A DNA stretch of 43,948 bases. Source: an uncultured Elusimicrobia bacterium (GTDB lineage: Bacteria > Elusimicrobiota > Elusimicrobia > Elusimicrobiales > UBA9959). The stretch spans positions 1-43,948 of the forward strand of contig CAIXBR010000074.1 of assembly GCA_903917735.1 (NCBI GenBank), written 5' to 3'. A program made the translations under genes and the position numbers. Below, one piece after another: positions 29,594-38,601 of this stretch (position 1 is the stretch's first letter; each line of letters opens with the position of its first letter). The notes under the pieces were generated by a model. The model had not been told where the DNA came from, did not search any database, and saw only the letters and a list, made by a program, of their open reading frames with translations.

Positions 29594-30820
29594 TTACAGC
29601 TTAACTATTTTTTTATACTCGGCCTGCAGCCCGAAGAACTGGGCCAGCACGCTGCCGATATCGGCAAGCCCCGGCATAAGCCCGGTCTTCAGCCCGCCGA
29701 GCTTCCGGTCAAAGCCCTTGCGGTAAGCGATGAACGGCAGGGGTTCGTTGCTGTGGTAGCCATAGTCTTCCCGGTGCAGCATGCCGTGGTCGGCGGTTAT
29801 CGCCAGCAGGTCACCCTTCGCCATGTTCTTTTCTATCAGCGGCAGGGTCCTGTCTATCTCTTCAAGCGACTTCAGCGCCCCCTCCACGTCGCGCGTGTGG
29901 CCGTAGACGCTGTCGGTATCCACCAGGTTGGTGAAGATGAAGGTGCCTTTCGGGCGGTAAACGCAATGCGCCGCCTGCAGGGCGTTAATGGTGCCTTGTA
30001 TCGAGAACGGGTTCGTATCCTTCTTCTTCGGGTGGACGAAGCGCAACCCCAGCGACGGGTCTATGAATATTTCCTTGTTCAGTTTTATCTTGGCGTGATA
30101 GGCGGTGTTCACCAGGTCGCTGGTTTTGCCCACGGCTACCGTCCAGACGGAGTTGGCGTGCAGTATGTCCACCAGCGTATCCTGCCCTATCGGCAGCACG
30201 GCGTCGTGCCGGTTGGAGGTGCGGATGATCTCGCCCTGCTCGTTCTTTATGTAGGAGCGGGCTATGGCGCGGGTTATAGGGATCCCCATCTCCATCGCCA
30301 GGGCGAAAGCGGTGTCGGCTATCTTGTGCTGCTCGTGCACGGGAATAACGGCCTCGTTCATGGCCAGCTGTATCAGCGGGTCGCACTTGCTGGCGTAGGC
30401 TATGGGCTTGCCCGTGCGCTCGTGTTCCTCGGCGTTCAGCTCTATGGCCTCCATGCCGCCGGCCATCTTGTTGAAGAAGGTCTTGCGACCGATGCGCCGC
30501 TCCAGCTCCGAAAGATATTCGCGGCTGAAGCCGTTCTCGAACAAGTCGTAGGTGCGGTGGTCTATCACGCCCATCATCTCGCGGTGGCCCACCAGGCTGT
30601 CTGCGGTGGCGGACACCTGGCTGACGCGCGCGGCGTAGGCGCGGGAGGGATTCACGCCGATGCGTTTTTTGAATTCCGGCAGCACTATCCCGCCCAGGCC
30701 GAGGCGGGCCAGGTTCGGGAGCTTTACTTTGCCGGGATATTTCCCCAGCAGGTATTCCAGGGTGGAAAGCCCCACCGCGTCGATAACGAATAAAAGCGCC
30801 GCGTTCTGTTTGTGTTTCAT
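29594..30820 (-). CDS. Phosphopentomutase-like enzyme (alkaline phosphatase superfamily)
   Basis: A 408-residue protein with the metal sites of phosphopentomutase: Asp14 (FVIDAVGLS), Asp303 and His308 (DTDSVYGHTRD), Asp344 and His345 (ITADHG) and His356. Their spacings match those known for phosphopentomutase, and the length fits. The enzyme would interconvert ribose/deoxyribose 1- and 5-phosphates in nucleoside salvage. The residue that carries phosphate, Thr in canonical enzymes (KDT..TGHWE), is Ser75 here (ADSLVGHRE). The start ATG 30820 follows TGGAGA. The NupC-type nucleoside transporter at 42353 would supply substrate. A related phosphomutase or phosphatase with another substrate cannot be excluded. 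Confidence 0.8.
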   Translation of the reverse strand: MKHKQNAALLFVIDAVGLSTLEYLLGKYPGKVKLPNLARLGLGGIVLPEFKKRIGVNPSRAYAARVSQVSATADSLVGHREMMGVIDHRTYDLFENGFSREYLSELERRIGRKTFFNKMAGGMEAIELNAEEHERTGKPIAYASKCDPLIQLAMNEAVIPVHEQHKIADTAFALAMEMGIPITRAIARSYIKNEQGEIIRTSNRHDAVLPIGQDTLVDILHANSVWTVAVGKTSDLVNTAYHAKIKLNKEIFIDPSLGLRFVHPKKKDTNPFSIQGTINALQAAHCVYRPKGTFIFTNLVDTDSVYGHTRDVEGALKSLEEIDRTLPLIEKNMAKGDLLAITADHGMLHREDYGYHSNEPLPFIAYRKGFDRKLGGLKTGLMPGLADIGSVLAQFFGLQAEYKKIVKL

Positions 30821-30878
30821 AGCGTCTCCAGTGCAGGAGGTTCAAGCTCGATAAAGGGTTGAGCCTCGTTTTCTGATT

Positions 30879-31595
30879 TTACCAAAATCCCGGCACCAGC
30901 CGGTAACGCACCCGCGCTGCGTATTCGGCGTAGCCGGGAAGCCTGCGCTTCAGCAGGCGGTCCTCAAGCGCTGTCCGGGCAATTATCGCCGCGGACAGAA
31001 GAGCGGCGGGAACGAAAGCCGAGACGGAACCCAGGGCTGCCGGGGTACAGAACGAGAAGCATATCCCCGCCAGGTAGATGGGGTGGCGGATGCTGGCGTA
31101 AGGCCCCGCTTCCGACGGTACCTGCCCCTGCTGCACCAGCACAGCGCCCAGCGCGAAACGGTTATTTATAAATGAAAGCGTGGCAATAGCGCAGGCGGAA
31201 GAAAGACCTAAGAACGCGAACCAGCGCCCGGCCAGGCTGGCGCCAAACCAGTCGCAGGCAGGTCCCTCTATTCCGCAAAAAAGAATCATAACGGCAAAAA
31301 GGAGATAGCTTAAAGAGATGAAAACCTTATCCCAGGCCTCTACGGGGGCTGGCGAAAAGGCCACCCTCCCGGCCAAAAGCGCCGGGGCAAGCCTGGCCAA
31401 AAGCAGCGCGTTCCCGAAAGACCAGCCGCAATAAAGCAGGAAATACGACCAGCCGGCCCACCACCGGGCTGTGCCGGCCGGGATGAACAGCAGCAGCCCC
31501 AGCAGCAGCGCCCGGAAGGCCAGTTTAACGAAGATAACGCGGGAAAGCGGCTGGGCGGTTTGCCCGGTTCTTTCCCCTGCGGATTCCTTAAGCAT
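30879..31595 (-). CDS. ICMT/PEMT-like membrane methyltransferase
   Basis: A 238-residue membrane protein with about six hydrophobic segments and the C-terminal signature of isoprenylcysteine carboxyl methyltransferase and related enzymes: GPYASIRHPIYLAGI near residue 162, then EDRLLKRRLPGYAEYAARVRYRLVPGFW at the end. In this family the signature binds S-adenosylmethionine. Bacterial members methylate lipids or unknown small molecules; the substrate here is unknown. It is divergent from the double peptidase, 42 bases apart. Confidence 0.83.
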   Translation of the reverse strand: MLKESAGERTGQTAQPLSRVIFVKLAFRALLLGLLLFIPAGTARWWAGWSYFLLYCGWSFGNALLLARLAPALLAGRVAFSPAPVEAWDKVFISLSYLLFAVMILFCGIEGPACDWFGASLAGRWFAFLGLSSACAIATLSFINNRFALGAVLVQQGQVPSEAGPYASIRHPIYLAGICFSFCTPAALGSVSAFVPAALLSAAIIARTALEDRLLKRRLPGYAEYAARVRYRLVPGFW

Positions 31596-31637
31596 ACGGG
31601 AAAATTATAGTATATCTCAGCAAAGCAGAGAGGCCCC

Positions 31638-34600
31638 ATGAAAACAATATTCTCCGTTCTAGCCGCGGTTTCGCTGGCCCAGGCCGCGGCCGCCCAGCAG
31701 GCAGTGCGCCACGACTTGAGAGCGGATATTTCCCCGGCCGGTGGGTTGATCTCAGTTTCTGACGCCGTCACTTTCCCCTCCCCGGGCAGGGAGTTCGTAT
31801 TCTCGCTGCACAAGGGGATGAACCCTTCCGCCGGCGCCGGGAAACTGGAAGAACTCTCTGCCGGCTCCGCCGCCGTCTACGGCATAAATTTTTCCTCCGC
31901 GGCGGATATCTACTCCGCCTACAGGCTGGTCCTTCCCAAGCCGGCTCCGGGCTTTACGCTTAAATACGGCGGGGTCCTCAGCCACCCTTTGGGAGAACAG
32001 GCGGAGGAGTACGCCCGCAGTTTTTCCGAAACGCCGGGGCTGATCTCAAAAGACGGCTGCTATCTTTCCGGAGCTTCCGGCTGGTACCCGCTCTTCGTGA
32101 ATTTGCTTGTAACCTTCAAGCTTGAGGTCACCTTGCCGAAGCCGTATTCTTCCGTTGCCGGCGGGGACAGGACCGTACTGCCCTCGCCGGGCAGTTCTAC
32201 CCGCGCGGTATGGGAAAGCAAGGTCCCGCAGGACGAGATAAACCTGGCCTGCGGCGCCTTCAGCGAATATTCCGTACATGACGGCCCGCGCACCTACTAC
32301 GCCTTCCTGCGCACTCCGGACAAAGAGCTGACGGACAAATACCTGGAGGCCGCCGGAAAGTACGTACGGCTTTACTCGGACCTGCTGGGCCCTTACCCGT
32401 ACGGCAAGTTCGCCCTGGTGGAGAACTTCTGGGAAACCGGCTACGGCGTCCCGTCGTTCACGCTGCTTGGGCCGCAGGTGCTGCGCCTGCCCTTCATAAT
32501 AAATTCCTCTTACCCGCACGAGATCCTGCACAACTGGTGGGGCAACGGCGTGTTCGTGGACTATGAGAGCGGCAACTGGTGCGAAGGCCTCACCGTCTAC
32601 CTGGCCGACTACCTGATGGCCGAAGGCAGGGGCCGTGGCGCGGACTACCGCATGACGGCGCTGCAGAAATATTCGGATTACGCCGGCGGCGGCCGGGACT
32701 TTCCCCTGACGGAGTTCCGCTCCCGCCACTCCTCCGCTTCGGAAGCGGTAGGCTACGGCAAGGCCATGATGTTCTACCACATGCTGAGGAACGCCATGGG
32801 CGACGAGAGCTTCAAAAAAGGGCTGCGGTCTTTTTACGCGGACAACAAGTTCAGAACAGCCACCTTCGAAGACCTAAGAAAGGCGCTGGAAAAATTCACA
32901 GGCGCCGGCCGCCTGGGTCCCTTCTTCGACCAATGGGTGCACCGGGCGGGCGCCCCGCAATTGGCGCTTAAAGACGCGCGCCTGACGCGCGCTGAAGACT
33001 ACGACCTGGAATTCACTCTGGAGCAAAAACAGGAGGGCTCCTCCTACAGGCTGGAGATACCAGCGGCGATCTACATGGAGGGCTCGGACCAGCCCAGGAT
33101 CAAAAGCCTGGTGATGGATTCGAAGGAGGAAACCTACCACTACAGTTCCCCCTTGCGCCCGGTGCGCGTGGAGATAGACCCGGAGTTCGACGTTTTCCGC
33201 AAGCTCAGCCCGCTGGAAACGCCGCCAACTCTTTCACGTCTGCTCGGAGCCGGCAGGCCGGAGCTAATACTACCAGCCGGGCCGGCGGCTGAGCCGTGGA
33301 AAGTCCTGGCCGGAGCCTGGAACAAAGACCCGGGAAATCCGCCCGCAGTTCATGCGGACACAATTCCCGCGCCCGGCAACGCCTCTTATTGGCTGTTCGG
33401 CGCGGAGAACAGCCTGGCGCCGGCCTTCGAGGAAGGGCTTGCCCGCTATGGCGCGCGCTTCAGCACGGACACAGTCATTCTTGAGAACAGGAGTTTCCCC
33501 CGCGAAGGCTACACTTTCGTTTTCGCGGCGTTCAACCCGGCCGATCCGGCCTTCTCCGGAGCGCTGGTAATGTCCGGCGCCGCGGATAAGCTGGCGCTCC
33601 TGGCCACAAAGATCCCGCATTACGGGAAATATTCCTGGCTGGTCTTCGACGCCGGCATGAATTCTGTCGCCACCGGGGTCTGGCAGGCCTCAGGCTCCCC
33701 GCTGGCCCTGGACATCCCGGGCGCGAAAGCCGCGGCTGCGCGGCGCTACCCGGCGCGCGCCCCACTGGCCGTGCCGCCATCAGTTTTTTCAGCGGAAAGG
33801 ATGTACACCGAAGTAAAAGCCATGGCCTCCCTGCCCGGAGGCAGAGGCCCAGGTTCGCCCGGCCTGCTAAAAGCCGGAGCCATGATAGAAAATGCTTTCA
33901 AAGATGCGGGGGTCTCCCCGTTCTTCCCGGCCGGCTATGCCGCTCCATTCATCGCGGCTACAGACGGCGGTAGACTGCGGCTGGAGAACGTAATAGGGAA
34001 AGCGGAAGGCACGGCCGCTAAAGACCAGTACGTAGTGCTTTCCGCGCATTACGACCATTTGCCCGCCAGGGGTCCGGAGGTTTTTCCAGGCGCCGACGAC
34101 AACGCCTCCGGCGCGGCGCTGCTTATGGAACTGGCGCGTTACTACGGCAAACATCCGGCGCGGCGCACCATAGTCTTCGCCGCTTTCTCCGGAGAGGAGG
34201 AAGGCAGGCTGGGCTCCAGGGCTTTCGCGGAGGGTCTGCCTCCGTCCGCGGCGGCGAAGATAAACGCCGGCCTGAACTTCGACACCGTGGGCCGGCTTGA
34301 AGGCGGGAAGATCCTTATCCTGGGCGCGGGCTCATCGGACAAGTGGGTGCATATTTTCAGGGGCGCGGGTTACGTGACGGGCTATGACTACGACCTTGTA
34401 AAGGAGGACCTGGATGCCAGCGACCAGATCAGCCTAATAGAGGCCGGCATACCTGCCGTACAGTTCTTCAGCGGGCCCAGGGCGGATTACCACAAGTCCA
34501 CGGACACCGCCGACAAGATAGACGCGCCGGGAATAGCAAAACAGGCCGAGTTCGCCAGGGAGATAATAGACTACCTGGCCGGAGATTCCGACTTCATCAC

Positions 34601-34910
34601 ACGCCCGTCGGGAAAGCAGGCCGCCGCGGCGCCGCAGACGGGGCAGAGGAAAGTCTCCACCGGGCTGGTGCCGGACTTCACTTTTGAGGGGAAAGGCGTG
34701 CGGGCACAGGAGATAACGCCCGGCTCGCCTCTGGCCGCCGCGGGGCTCAGGGCCGGGGACGTGGTCATAAAGCTTGCCGGGGAGGCCGTGGTGAACCTGC
34801 GCGGCTACTCGGATGGGCTAAAGAAGCTCGATCCCGGCCGGAAAGTAAGCATCACTTACCTTTCCGACGGGTCCGAAAAGAGCGTCGATATTGAACTTGC
34901 GGCTAAATAA
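31638..34910 (+). CDS. M1-like / M28 double metallopeptidase with PDZ domain, secreted
   Basis: A 1,090-residue secreted protein behind AGAGAGG, signal peptide to about residue 20. The first half is gluzincin, M1-aminopeptidase-like: HEILH at 294-298 with third zinc ligand Glu316 in WCEGLTVY, the gap being one residue shorter than the usual 18. The second half is an M28 peptidase: His804 in SAHYDH, Asp820 in GADDNASG, Glu853/854 in SGEEEG, then LNFDTVG and DYHKSTDT. A C-terminal PDZ domain (about 1005-1090) has AQEITPGSPLAAAGLRAGDV. All zinc ligands appear present in both halves. It probably trims peptides outside the cell or in the periplasm. A fusion of two exopeptidase-type catalytic units is unusual. 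Confidence 0.9.
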   Translation: MKTIFSVLAAVSLAQAAAAQQAVRHDLRADISPAGGLISVSDAVTFPSPGREFVFSLHKGMNPSAGAGKLEELSAGSAAVYGINFSSAADIYSAYRLVLPKPAPGFTLKYGGVLSHPLGEQAEEYARSFSETPGLISKDGCYLSGASGWYPLFVNLLVTFKLEVTLPKPYSSVAGGDRTVLPSPGSSTRAVWESKVPQDEINLACGAFSEYSVHDGPRTYYAFLRTPDKELTDKYLEAAGKYVRLYSDLLGPYPYGKFALVENFWETGYGVPSFTLLGPQVLRLPFIINSSYPHEILHNWWGNGVFVDYESGNWCEGLTVYLADYLMAEGRGRGADYRMTALQKYSDYAGGGRDFPLTEFRSRHSSASEAVGYGKAMMFYHMLRNAMGDESFKKGLRSFYADNKFRTATFEDLRKALEKFTGAGRLGPFFDQWVHRAGAPQLALKDARLTRAEDYDLEFTLEQKQEGSSYRLEIPAAIYMEGSDQPRIKSLVMDSKEETYHYSSPLRPVRVEIDPEFDVFRKLSPLETPPTLSRLLGAGRPELILPAGPAAEPWKVLAGAWNKDPGNPPAVHADTIPAPGNASYWLFGAENSLAPAFEEGLARYGARFSTDTVILENRSFPREGYTFVFAAFNPADPAFSGALVMSGAADKLALLATKIPHYGKYSWLVFDAGMNSVATGVWQASGSPLALDIPGAKAAAARRYPARAPLAVPPSVFSAERMYTEVKAMASLPGGRGPGSPGLLKAGAMIENAFKDAGVSPFFPAGYAAPFIAATDGGRLRLENVIGKAEGTAAKDQYVVLSAHYDHLPARGPEVFPGADDNASGAALLMELARYYGKHPARRTIVFAAFSGEEEGRLGSRAFAEGLPPSAAAKINAGLNFDTVGRLEGGKILILGAGSSDKWVHIFRGAGYVTGYDYDLVKEDLDASDQISLIEAGIPAVQFFSGPRADYHKSTDTADKIDAPGIAKQAEFAREIIDYLAGDSDFITRPSGKQAAAAPQTGQRKVSTGLVPDFTFEGKGVRAQEITPGSPLAAAGLRAGDVVIKLAGEAVVNLRGYSDGLKKLDPGRKVSITYLSDGSEKSVDIELAAK

Positions 34911-34922
34911 TTATTTTTTATC

Positions 34923-34944
34923 CGGCGGGCGCCGGCGCCCGCCG
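34923..34944. repeat. Perfect 22-base GC palindrome
   Basis: CGGCGGGCGC and its exact complement, centred at 34933/34934, lie between two converging genes (stops at 34910 and 34965). It can form a strong hairpin but has no T run on the plus strand. A likely transcription barrier. Confidence 0.7.
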
Positions 34945-34964
34945 CTTCAGGGCAGGCGGAATTA

Positions 34965-35615
34965 TCAGAGGACTTTTAGCACACCCATGAAATCTGCCGG
35001 CGGGTATGCCTCGAAAGACAAGGTCTTCTCCGCCGTATCCTGGAACTTCAGCTTCCACGAGTGCAGCATCAGCCGCGGATACTTGGCCTGCCTGGCCGGG
35101 TCGCCGTACATCCGGTCACCTATCACCGGGTGCTCTATGGAATACATGTGAGCCCGTATCTGGTGGCGCCGCCCGGTAACGATGGAAACCTCCAAGATGG
35201 TGGAAGCCTTCAGCCTCTCCAGCACTTCGTACCTGGTCAGCGACATTTTCCCGTCGAAAACTACCGATACCCGGCCCGAGCCGCGCTGCTTCAGGGGTTT
35301 GTCTATTTCGCCGCGCTTACCCTCCACTTTACCCTCAACTATCACCAGGTACTTCTTTTCCACCGCCCGCGTCTCGAAAAGCCCCGAATAATAGCGGTGA
35401 GCCTCCGGAGTGCGCGCGAAGATCATAAGTCCGCTGGCGTCGCGGTCCAGGCGGTGCGTGACAAAAACTTTACCAAAACGCTGGTGCAGCAGCCCGACCA
35501 GGTGTTTTTCTTTGGCCAGCTCGCCGCGCGCCGGCATGGTAAGAAGTCCGGAGGGTTTGTTTATCACCAGCAGTTCCGGGGTTTCTTTTACGACTTCATA
35601 GGGGAAAGAGTTCAT
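34965..35615 (-). CDS. RluA-family pseudouridine synthase
   Basis: A 216-residue cytoplasmic enzyme that isomerises uridine in rRNA or tRNA. The catalytic motif HRLDRDASGLMIFA is at about residues 54-67 with Asp58 as nucleophile, preceded by INKPSGLLTMPARG. IVTGRRHQIRAHM near 144 and HPVIGDRMYGD near 161 are standard for RluA/RluC/RluD-type enzymes. It lacks an S4 domain at the N-terminus, so it is a short form. It overlaps the upstream MFS gene by four bases (ATGA) and is co-transcribed with it. The target position is unknown. Confidence 0.92.
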   Translation of the reverse strand: MNSFPYEVVKETPELLVINKPSGLLTMPARGELAKEKHLVGLLHQRFGKVFVTHRLDRDASGLMIFARTPEAHRYYSGLFETRAVEKKYLVIVEGKVEGKRGEIDKPLKQRGSGRVSVVFDGKMSLTRYEVLERLKASTILEVSIVTGRRHQIRAHMYSIEHPVIGDRMYGDPARQAKYPRLMLHSWKLKFQDTAEKTLSFEAYPPADFMGVLKVL

Positions 35616-36820
35616 GCGGGGTGGAAATCCTTTTTATAAGCTTCTCCCGCCAGTATCGAGGTAACGCCCCCGAGCAGCAGGTAGATCATGGCGAAAAATA
35701 TAGCCACCGGCAGGCCGGCGGAGTCCGACACCACGCCCAGCAGGAAAGGCGAAACCGCGTCGCCCAGCGCGTGTATGATGAAGATATTCAGCGCGAAAGC
35801 CATAGAGCGCATGGTGACCGGCACTGTTTCAACTATCGCCGCGTGGTAAGGCCCGGAGTAGGCGAAGATGAAGAATTCGGCCAGGAAGATCATCGCCAGG
35901 CACAGGTTAAGGCTGCTGGTCAGCACCGCCGCCACGCCGAACGGGATGCTCAGGAAGAAGCTCAGGTAGCCCACCACGAAATACGCCCGCCGGTTGCGCT
36001 TACGCAGCCAGTCCGCCGCCCAGCCGCCGGCGAAATTACCGGACAAGCCGGCCACAACGGTCACCGCACCGAAAAGAAAACCGGCCCTGGCCACAGAGAG
36101 GCCGAAGGTGCGCACGAAGTAAGAAGGCATCCAGGCCGCCAGGCCGCCTACCGAGAAGGTGCCGATGGACTGAGAAAGGCAGACGAGCAGGTAGGTCCGG
36201 TTCTTGAACAGGGCCAGGTAGCCTTTAAGCGGGATATGCTCCGAGCGCTGGGTCTTTTCGGGCGTCTCCTTCATAAAAAGGGCCAGCAGGCCCAGCAGCA
36301 TGCCAGGCGCGGCCACCAGGAAAAAAGCGTTGCGCCAGCCGAAGCGCTGGCCGAGATAGCCGCCTATCAGGTAACCCACCGCGCTGCCCGCGGGAATAGC
36401 CAGCGCGTAGGTGGCCATTACCCGGGCCCGCTTTTCGATGGGGAACCACTCGGCCAGGAAGGACGGCGAGACCGTGCCGTAGCCGGCCTCCCCCACGCCC
36501 ACCGCCGAGCGCGTGAAGATAAGCTGGCCGTAATTCTTTACCAGGCCGCTGAAAAGGGTGGAGATGCTCCAGAAGACCGCGCTAACGCCGATTATAAGGG
36601 GCCGGCGCACCCTGTCGCCGAAATAGCCCACGAAAGGCGCGAAGCACATGTAGACTATCATGAACGAGGAGGCCAGAAAGCCAAGCTCGGAGTCGCTGAG
36701 GCGAAGGTCGGTTTTGATAAGCGGGAAGACCGCGTATAGGACCTGCCGGTCGATATAATTGAAAAGGCTGAGGCAGAAGATAAGCGTCAGGACCCTGCGG
36801 GAGTATTTGGGATCGTTCAT
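35612..36820 (-). CDS. MFS transporter (Spinster-like)
   Basis: A 402-residue membrane protein with 12 hydrophobic segments. ATG 36820 is preferred to a GTG six bases upstream. Family features are LFNYIDRQVLYAVFPLI in helix 1, GYFGDRVRRP between helices 2 and 3, and FTRSAVGVGEAGYGTVSPSFLAEWFP in helix 4, the Spinster/UhpT-like pattern. The substrate (lipid, organic acid or sugar phosphate) cannot be told. No Shine-Dalgarno is evident, and the promoter region is shared with the divergent asparaginase-domain gene, 39 bases away. Confidence 0.9.
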   Translation of the reverse strand: MNDPKYSRRVLTLIFCLSLFNYIDRQVLYAVFPLIKTDLRLSDSELGFLASSFMIVYMCFAPFVGYFGDRVRRPLIIGVSAVFWSISTLFSGLVKNYGQLIFTRSAVGVGEAGYGTVSPSFLAEWFPIEKRARVMATYALAIPAGSAVGYLIGGYLGQRFGWRNAFFLVAAPGMLLGLLALFMKETPEKTQRSEHIPLKGYLALFKNRTYLLVCLSQSIGTFSVGGLAAWMPSYFVRTFGLSVARAGFLFGAVTVVAGLSGNFAGGWAADWLRKRNRRAYFVVGYLSFFLSIPFGVAAVLTSSLNLCLAMIFLAEFFIFAYSGPYHAAIVETVPVTMRSMAFALNIFIIHALGDAVSPFLLGVVSDSAGLPVAIFFAMIYLLLGGVTSILAGEAYKKDFHPA

Positions 36821-36859
36821 CGGCACTACAATAATAGCAAAATGGTAATATGTAAAAAT

Positions 36860-37348
36860 ATGACGATAAAACTATTAATCACCGGCGGCACTTTCGACAA
36901 GGAATACAACGAACTTACGGGCGAGCTGTTCTTCAGGGACACTCACCTGGGAGAAATGCTCTCCCTGGGCCGCTCGCGCCTGAAAGTGAACATCAAGACG
37001 CTTATGATGATAGACAGCCTCTTCATGACCGCTGCCCACAGGAAAAAGATACTAAGCGAATGCCTGGCCTCGGAAGAGCGCAGCGTCGTCATCACCCACG
37101 GCACGGACACCATGCCGGAAACCGCCCGCCTGCTCGGCCCCAGGATAAAGGACAAGACGGTGGTGCTCACCGGCGCCATGGTCCCCTACAAGTTCGGCTC
37201 TTCCGACGGGATGTTCAACCTCGGCTCAGCTCTGTCCTTCGCGCAGACGCTGCCGCCGGGAGTTTACATCGCCATGAACGGCAGATATTTCAACTGGGAT
37301 AACGTGCGCAAGAACAAGACCAAGGGAGAGTTCGAGGAAGTGAAGTAA
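36860..37348 (+). CDS. Stand-alone asparaginase N-terminal-domain protein
   Basis: A 162-residue protein (start at ATG 36860; an in-frame ATG at 36842 is also possible) equal to the N-terminal domain of type I/II asparaginases. Catalytic segments are LLITGGTFDKEY (first Thr) and VVITHGTDTMPETA (second Thr with Asp), then LTGAMVPYKFG with the conserved Lys. The C-terminal domain, which completes the active site in asparaginases, is missing, and no frameshifted remainder follows. Stand-alone members of this length exist in other bacteria, so it may be intact; their reaction is not established. Confidence 0.8.
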   Translation: MTIKLLITGGTFDKEYNELTGELFFRDTHLGEMLSLGRSRLKVNIKTLMMIDSLFMTAAHRKKILSECLASEERSVVITHGTDTMPETARLLGPRIKDKTVVLTGAMVPYKFGSSDGMFNLGSALSFAQTLPPGVYIAMNGRYFNWDNVRKNKTKGEFEEVK

Positions 37349-37395
37349 GTCTCGCCCTGTTCCATAAGCTGCAGCCCATTGGCAGCAGCAAGAAC

Positions 37396-37420
37396 GAAGC
37401 CCGGAGAATATCCGGGCTTC
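37396..37420. terminator. Hairpin between converging genes
   Basis: A 10-bp stem GAAGCCCGGA / TCCGGGCTTC with a five-base loop between the stops of the asparaginase-domain gene and the ApbE-like gene. The T run is weak, so the terminator is plausible but not strong. Confidence 0.6.
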
Positions 37421-37455
37421 TGCATATACGCTTATGGCTTGAGATTTGAGGTAGC

Positions 37456-38472
37456 CTAAAACAGCTTCTTCGCTTTCTCCCACCTGGCCCCGCTGGCGGA
37501 GTTGGAGAAGACCGTCTCTTTCCCGGAGCCGTCTATCCATACGGCGGCGGTCCCCTTCATTTTTGAAAGAAGGCCGAAGGCTTTCTCTTTCCCCATCACG
37601 GCCAGGACGGCCGAAGGGATAAAATCGTCGCTATCAAACCCGGGAAGATAAACGACCAGGTTGGAAAAATCGCTGATAGGGTAGCCGGTCTTCAGGTCCA
37701 GTATGTGGGAATACAGTTTCCCTTCTATCTGGACAAAATGCTCCCGGCCCGAGGACGACATTACCACGCCGTCGGAGAAACGGAGTTTCCCGAAAAGCTT
37801 ATCGTCCTTAAAAGGGTCCATCACTTCATATTCCCAGTCGCGCTTGCCGTAGGCCATCATATTTCCGCCGAGCCGCAGCTCCACAGGGTGCGCGGGCGCG
37901 CGTTCTTTCAGTATCTGCGCAGCCCGGACAAAGCAATAGGCGCGCAGTATGCCGCCCATGTTTATCTGCACAGGTCTGGAGAACCGCACCAGCTTACGGT
38001 CGGCGTCGATCTGCACGTAAGCCGACCCTATATTGGCAAGTGCCCTGGAGATATCCTCTTTGGACGGCATCTTCCGGCTGGAAGCGGCCTCTTTCCAGAT
38101 AGGCCAGAGCGGGGCGAAAGTTATGTCGAACGCCCCACCTGTAAGCTTGTAATAATCCATGGAGAGCTGCAGCAGGCTCAGCAATTCGGCATCCACCTTT
38201 ACCCACTCACCGTAAGCCTGTTTGTTCACCAGGGAAGTCTGGCTATAAGGTTCGCTGAAACTGAATTCGTCCGAGATCCTTTTCCATTCGTTAAGCACGG
38301 CGTCGGCTACGGGGCGCCCCGCCGCTTCGCCCGCGCCGTAAACCCTGATCTGCGCCTGAACGCCCATCACAAAAGCCGACTGCAGATAGGCCGGGGCCTG
38401 TTTTTTACCGCAGGACGCGGACAAAAGCGCTGCAAGAATTATAAATGGAAGCTTAAAATAATTTTTTTTCAT
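37456..38472 (-). CDS. ApbE-like FAD:protein FMN transferase, lipoprotein
   Basis: A 338-residue lipoprotein; ATG 38472 follows AGAGGA and opens the signal MKKNYFKLPFIILAALLSAS with the lipobox LSASC. ApbE proteins attach FMN to a Thr of extracytoplasmic redox proteins such as RnfG/NqrC. Seen here: YKLTGGAFDITFAPLWPIW, VQINMGGILRAYCFVRA, ELRLGGNMMAYG and YSHILDLKTGYPI. Compared with the usual DLGGIAKGYAVDRA, the Asp and Lys are replaced by Asn and Arg, so substrate binding may be altered. No flavoprotein partner gene is nearby. Confidence 0.82.
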   Translation of the reverse strand: MKKNYFKLPFIILAALLSASCGKKQAPAYLQSAFVMGVQAQIRVYGAGEAAGRPVADAVLNEWKRISDEFSFSEPYSQTSLVNKQAYGEWVKVDAELLSLLQLSMDYYKLTGGAFDITFAPLWPIWKEAASSRKMPSKEDISRALANIGSAYVQIDADRKLVRFSRPVQINMGGILRAYCFVRAAQILKERAPAHPVELRLGGNMMAYGKRDWEYEVMDPFKDDKLFGKLRFSDGVVMSSSGREHFVQIEGKLYSHILDLKTGYPISDFSNLVVYLPGFDSDDFIPSAVLAVMGKEKAFGLLSKMKGTAAVWIDGSGKETVFSNSASGARWEKAKKLF

Positions 38473-38492
38473 GCGGGAGTCCTCTGCCTGCA

Positions 38493-38522
38493 CTTATAAT
38501 CAGATTAGATATTTTTTCGCAA
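38493..38522 (-). promoter_or_regulatory. Promoter for the ApbE-like gene
   Basis: On the minus strand: TTGCGA (38522-38517), an 18-base spacer, TATAAG (38498-38493), about 20 bases before the start codon. Confidence 0.6.
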
Positions 38523-38601
38523 CGGAAGGCAAGAGAAGGTTCTGTGGCTATAAATTCTCATTATTTTGTATCCTTTGGGAGGAATAATCCGGAGGCTATT
38601 T

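Noticed and set aside
35612..36820. Long plus-strand frame (about 372 codons) opposite the MFS gene
   Set aside because: The product is His/Arg/Glu-rich and structureless; the minus strand encodes a clear 12-helix transporter.
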